A DNA stretch of 64,000 nucleotides from Triglochin maritima (lineage: Eukaryota; Streptophyta; Magnoliopsida; Alismatales; Juncaginaceae), in the NCBI GenBank assembly GCA_963682175.1, contig OY821777.1, positions 16,202,001 to 16,266,000 of the forward strand, read 5' to 3'. The notes below the pieces were generated by a model. That model was given only the letters and a program-made list of their open reading frames with translations. It ran no database searches and was not told the DNA's origin. A program made the translations under genes and the position numbers. How positions within the stretch are numbered: the stretch's first letter is position 1; each line of letters starts with the position of its first letter. Below, one piece after another: positions 58,628 through 64,000 of the stretch.

Positions 58628-61100
58628 CTTCCCTTGGATGATCACATTTTTATACACTTTTCGGCATGTCTCGGTAAAAACCTTGCCAAGTAAAACCCTG
58701 TGGGAAAAAACTTGGTGAATGAAAAATATTGCAGAGCGTATAATCCCCCCCTTAGTTTAATATACATTTACAAACTCTCTTAAATAATATAACATTATGT
58801 TATGTCTTGTTAAAAACTTTGGTACGAAACCCAATGAGAAAATAGTCAAGGAAAAAAGAGTTCACGACATACGCTAACACAAATGAACAAGGTTGTCTCA
58901 TTAAAAATCTTTAACCAATAAAAACCTTGAAGGAAAAAAATTGATAAAGGGAAAAAAATTACAACTATATGCCTTCTAGGCTTTATCCTTCAGGGATAAT
59001 CGTACTTCAGGGATGATAACTAGAAATCCGCTCCCCTGATTCGTAGTTCACTAACTTGCATAAAGATTGCAACGTCTCCACAATAACACAATTTTTGTTG
59101 TTGTTGTTGTTGTTGTTGTTGTTGCGGATCATACATATTGGAGGGATCACTGAAGTAAATCTATCATTGATGTGTTTCCAGGTGAACTTTCTTTGTATAA
59201 TATCTCTTTATCTATTTGAATCATTGTAACAATTTTCTTCTGGAGAATGTTCAAACTGCAAGTCGAAAAATAGTTGACTTCTTCAGTCATTTATTTCAAA
59301 ATTTGACGGGTACATGTTTAATCTCTTAAGGAGTTCCTATCATACCATTCTTTGAGATGATATGCATATTCTCTTTTATTCATACGATGATCTTTTCATA
59401 TATTACTTATCTTCATTATAATTTTCCTCGGACAATTTAGTCTTTCAATGACTCTCATATAAATATCAATATCAAGTGACTTATACAAATTTGTAGTCAC
59501 AACCTATCTCATATGCTTATCTATATTTATGTCATACTGATCAAGTAACATAACGTAATATTATACATTTCGAAAGAATAAGTAACATCATAATGGATGT
59601 TGGGTCCTGCGAAAAATTCTTGTGCCACTGCTCACTTTATAATGTACCAGTATGTTATTGTAATCTGATTTCTATTCATATTCTTCAGAAATCAGGACTA
59701 CATGTCCAAATAATATGTTTATTAAGCGAGTCTAGTTCTACATTTTTTGCCTTATTTTATCCATTTCAAATACGAATGCTTCTAACATTTTTTATAATAT
59801 TATAGATTTTGGATCCAAATTTTCTCTTGAATTAACATGCTACTAAGAAGGCAAATCAGTCGTCGATGATAATTTCAATGATTTTATGTTTATCTCTCGT
59901 ATCAACATAATTGATTGCACCCTTTATAATAATCAAATCCTTGTCGTTTCCCAAAATACTAGGATTTGACCGTTATGTATTCCTGGAATTATTATATTTG
60001 CCAGTAGTACTTTTATTTTACCGAGTTTATATTCTTCAGGAATAACCTCTTCAGAAGTTGTAATGAGTGACTAACTTTTATTTTCATTTCCACAAATAAT
60101 ATATGTTCTAGTCTACGCTTCTGGCGTTGGTTGAACTCAAATATATTTTATCACGTGGATATCTTCACTTTATATTATGCGCTTTATGTCTAGTAGTACA
60201 AGACTTAGTCACTCTTTTGTGATCAATAAAAATATAACAATTGCTAAATATTGCAAGTTAATGATTTTATGAAGATCAAGTTCAACGATACTTGTACGTA
60301 TATTCTCTTGTGAACTTCAAGTTCAATATAATACATTTTCTTGACATTCGTTAAGCTTCAAACTTTCTCCCCCTAATGCCAAAAAAATGTGCATCTATAT
60401 ATAATTGTTGGACTGTATAATAAAATATATTGCCCTTCAGGGGCTTTAATTTTTTTAATATTATCAGGAATATGAATCCTGCTGAAATGTCCAAGTCAAT
60501 TTGGGGCAATTAAATTGTAGATGTGGTAATGTAAAAGAAATCGCAAATGAGATATATTTCATTCAATATCGTACACGTAAAATATGGGAACATTCATAAT
60601 ATGATGTATATCTAACATAAAAAAATTATAAATAATTTCAACATGTATGCACATTAATGTATCATGTATAAATTTTAAGATATCATATTGATCTATATTG
60701 AGAGATATTTTATAAACCGATGGACTCTCGTTTGTTTAACTAGTAAAGGTCAATTAAGTTATCAAAAATACAGGATCATTGTCGATACCCATAAAGAATA
60801 CAAATGATAACTTCATTTAGGCACTTCTGGGTTGGTATATCTAGTTAACTCGTTTGAGAGTCATTTAAATCTCTTATTACTTTATATTTGCACAATTTAT
60901 TTTTCCACAACACATACTTTTTTTCCACGATGCTTTGTAACGTGTGCTTCGGGCACATGATCCAAAATGTGAGGGTATATATTGTGATTTTGCAATAACT
61001 TATGCTCATGACTTTCAATCACAAGTAATGCATAATACAAGTTATCACACCCCATGAAAAGATAGAGCTCGTGAATACCCATTTAGTTGAAGAATCATCT
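58628..61100 (-). pseudogene. Degenerate Copia gag-pol, minus strand
   Basis: Scattered but ordered remnants: a gag tail-like piece at 60897-61082 (LLQNHNIYPHILDHVPEAHV, then HRGKK), the ALGGES motif of the integrase-polymerase linker at about 60372-60392 followed by ELDLHKIINLQYLA near 60250, and the LTR at the far end. Stops and frameshifts are frequent and the reverse transcriptase is not readable. The sequence around 58640-58760 (CTTGCCAAGTAAAACCCTGT region) is a stretch I associate with plant Copia 3' regions. An old, dead insertion. Confidence 0.55.
59095..59125. repeat. (GTT)n microsatellite
   Basis: Ten consecutive TTG/GTT units inside the degenerate Copia element. Confidence 0.9.
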
Positions 61101-62290
61101 CATTCTTCAGAGGATGGTCATATGAAATATAATTTCAGCAACATTTGTCCTCACATCGATCCTCATTGACCCAATCGGTCATACCATATGTTATTAGAAT
61201 CAATATTTATCTAATTCTTCAGTGCAAGTCTTTTGACCAAGCCACTACGTGTGCACATCGTTCAAAAGTCAAGTAATTTTCTCAATAACATTTTTGTTGC
61301 CTGACATGATTGTAGTAATTATAAAAATATTATTATTTACTTCAACTGTAGTCTGAATACAAGTCATTCTTGCGATTTGAAACTCAATAAGTTTCTTGAG
61401 ACGTAATATATAAAATGCATCATTTAAAACCAAGATAATTCCACACGTAACAATAGATATGACTTCTGGAGCTTTCTACTAATTTCATATGACCATGTAC
61501 AATAATGGTTTTGACTTTTCTCATTATCAAATTAGAGAAATACTCATATCTTAATTTGGTGCGCATGACAACACTATACATGATGCATAAATGATCTTTC
61601 CCGATCTTAAATCAAATATGAGACCGAAGAATATTCATACTCTTCATTTCAAGCCAAATAAAATATTTGTTGTAGATAAATTATTTATTCAACTATTACA
61701 AAATAAATGATAGGGTTCTTCCAATGACAAAATACAATCAAAATAAAAACAATGCATATTAATCATATCAAGGTCAATTAATTTCAACGTAACTTGGTAT
61801 AAGTCTCTTAGATAGAATTTATCGATATCAACATATTACCATATGCATGTGTATTTTGCCATTTCAAGACGATAAATGCAAATACTATCTTTGCTTTTGA
61901 ACATTAAAAGACATTATATGCATAAATAATCATGACAAACATAAAAATGTTGAATATCGATATGCTAGCAACATATGCATGTGTATTATTGATATCTAGA
62001 AGAATCTCATCTTGAGTGAATAAAAATCACAAGCATGGAAATTGAATAATTAGAGTACTAACCAATATAAAATATATAGTTTCAACAGAAATAACAACTA
62101 AATCAGAAGCTTAAAGATAATAATTATGAAAATATGATTATCGAATGAACCTCAAGAATACTAAACAAAATATTTGCATCATGGTATACAATGTAATTTG
62201 TCATATTGATATTCCAACATATGGTCATGTATATCTACTAGATAGAGTATATATTACTTATCAAATAAAAGACACATAACTACTGTTGAA
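61101..62290. other. AT-rich DNA, probably old retrotransposon; no gene
   Basis: No frames of note. A loose direct repeat of ATATTACCATATGCATGTGT and CTAGCAACATATGCATGTGT types (near 61830 and 61965) is visible. The 5' part and 5' LTR of the minus-strand Copia may be here but cannot be recognised. Confidence 0.4.
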
Positions 62291-64000
62291 CGTTTTATAT
62301 TAAACCGCAAGTGCACGACCGCGATGAAGCGGTGGCAAGTACGGGTCGTCCTCAGGGAGGTGAGTAGCCTCTTGCTTGTATGCAATCAAGTGGCAAAAAT
62401 TGGGGGAGAAAGATTGATTATGCTACTCTACACTAAACTACGCTAAAAAGTATGAAATGCGAACGAAAGAAACAAACAATGAAATGACAACTAAGCTAAG
62501 AACAAAAGAAGAATGCTGGAATACAGAAATGGGAAACCCCTAAGGGGTGGAGTGAGTGCACACAAGCAAAGATGTGGGTGTTGAACACATTCTTTAAGCA
62601 CAAATAAAGGTGGTGTTATCATGCATAGGAAGTGTCTAAATGTTGTGGCAAAACCTATCAATCTATTCACCAACTTAGTTGATTAACATTTACATATGTA
62701 AGATGTTTATTTCAGAACCTAAACAAGCATGAGAGGTGTCTAATCATTTTGGCAAAACTCATCAAGTTATAAATTCTATCCTAAACAAGCAAGCATACAT
62801 TCATGTTTTATCAACACATTGGAAATAAAGCATTCAATCCATTCTCATTTGCATGTATGTACATCTACTCCACCCCCAAAAGGGATGGAACTACTCACTA
62901 AACATTACACTAATTATTAAACTAAACAAAGAAAGCATATTAACTAAGCTAATAAAACTAATGAAATGAGATTAAGCAAAGCAAAGAAGAAACATAAAAC
63001 AAACAACATAATAAAGAAAACTTGTATTAAAATGACTCACATTAAAAGTAACATCCTCCTACTTTAGTGTGTGCTTCAAGGCCTCACTTCTAGTAGGAAG
63101 AATAACCACTTAAAATATGGAGTGATTACAATAGGAGGTAAAGAGTTCTATTTATAGGCATGTAAAAAGCTAATCCGGGACAATCCCCCGATGTGGGACT
63201 AAACAAATACCAGAAATGGACTAAATATACACTAATACGTAACCCAGAGAAATCTTAGCGGATTTGGGCCAAACGTGACCGCCAATTGGCGGTCTAAAAA
63301 GTCCAGATCCATCTGGAATTTGTGTTGAGCTTTTCTTAGTGTATTTGGTGGTCTTAGATGCATCTACTTCGTTTATTGGAGCTCCGACCCGAATAGAATT
63401 GCCAAAATACTCCCCATGATGGTGTGGAGTTCTCTGTTTTGCTCTTAGGTCCTTCTGTCTTACATTCAGGTCCTTCTCCCTTGCATCTTGGTCCCTAGAT
63501 CTCACAATTTAGTCATTTTTCCCAGCTTTTGGGTCCTTTTATGCTTCATCTCTTCAAACCTATTTATTCTTGAAAACTAAACATAAAACCCGTGACATAG
63601 CATTGTTTAGGTGAAAGAAAATGGATATAAGATACAAATATGAGCATGAAATGATGTCAATCAACTACAAATAAACCCATTTTGATTGTCGAATTGATAT
63701 ACCATAAGGACATCAATTATTTTGTCATTTATCTCATCCACATTCACGTCCACAGTCATGGTCGCATGATTATACTAGACTTTTGTAAGACTTTTCACGC
63801 GCTCATACATTCACTTCTGGGAATAGAGCAAATGAATTGGACGGATTCCGTGATTTCACACTCGGGCACGAGAATATGTCATGATATTTGGGAAGTCATT
63901 TTCTTGAAAAATGATTACGAAGGAAAAACAAAGCATTCGTCTTATCTTGAATTTTTTGTTTGTTCCTATACTACTACTGTCGAGTCATTAACTTGTGAAA
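62291..64000. other. Non-coding repeat DNA at the right edge
   Basis: Starts with ACCGCAAGTGCACGACCGCG and a GGGTCGTCCTCAGGGAGGTG segment, a combination I associate with non-coding parts of plant Gypsy-type repeats. On the minus strand an AGTCCCACATCG motif (63189-63200) lies 32 bases upstream of TATAAATAG (63148-63156). A 94-codon minus-strand frame (63221-63505) is rich in charged residues but not recognisable. No host gene seen. Confidence 0.4.

Noticed and set aside
63189..63200. U-snRNA gene on the minus strand
   Set aside because: The promoter motif is present but no snRNA sequence follows at the expected start.
1..64000. CRISPR arrays, operons, bacterial promoters and rRNA or tRNA genes
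   Set aside because: The window is plant nuclear DNA; the regular repeats are minisatellite or transposon hairpins, and no rRNA or tRNA fold was recognised.

Overview
The window is nuclear DNA of a flowering plant, most likely a eudicot. It is AT-rich and gene-sparse. Genes have GT-AG introns and plant-type products (NOP14, a two-pore K+ channel, an At3g02290-type RING ligase, a plant-only DUF4408/DUF761-type protein). More than half of the sequence is made of transposable elements typical of plants (Copia, Gypsy-like solo LTR, Mutator-like, hAT). The species cannot be named from the sequence.

Host genes, left to right: the last exons of a DsbA/FrnE-like oxidoreductase (1-910, +); a RING-H2 E3 ligase with a 5'UTR intron (9632-11497, -); the complete 14-exon gene for nucleolar protein NOP14 (30682-38520, +), whose exon phases all fit and give a 910-residue protein; a single-exon DUF4408/DUF761-like protein (40788-41435, -); and a TPK/KCO two-pore potassium channel with two EF hands (51888-53343, +) preceded by a long 5'UTR intron. 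These genes are functionally unrelated and do not form a cluster.

Retrotransposons: a young intact Copia element with identical 215-bp LTRs, a TCCGA target duplication and a 1449-residue open polyprotein (1783-6806); a decayed relative with 180-bp LTRs (42892-47678); a 2.6-kb solo LTR flanked by GATTA (16437-19001); a gag-only Sirevirus-like remnant (about 23949-26955); and a degenerate Copia element on the minus strand (58352 to about 61100). The right edge holds non-coding repeat DNA.

DNA transposons: three copies of one Mutator-like (MULE) family. Copy 1 (12944-15149) sits inside an almost fully palindromic foldback element (12747-15795) with a perfect 9-bp target duplication. Copy 2 (20885-22280) is an end-to-end deletion derivative. 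Copy 3 (54142-57417) is the most informative: it carries a transposase fused in frame to an OTU-type cysteine protease on one strand and a small acidic two-exon gene converging on it from the other end. In all copies the mini first exon at an end is followed by an intron packed with GC-rich hairpin repeats. This two-gene, hairpin-intron MULE is the most unusual thing here. Two hAT-type elements with perfect 8-bp target duplications (7763-8566 and 57958-58163) and a 22-bp/134-bp higher-order minisatellite (28410-29100) complete the picture.
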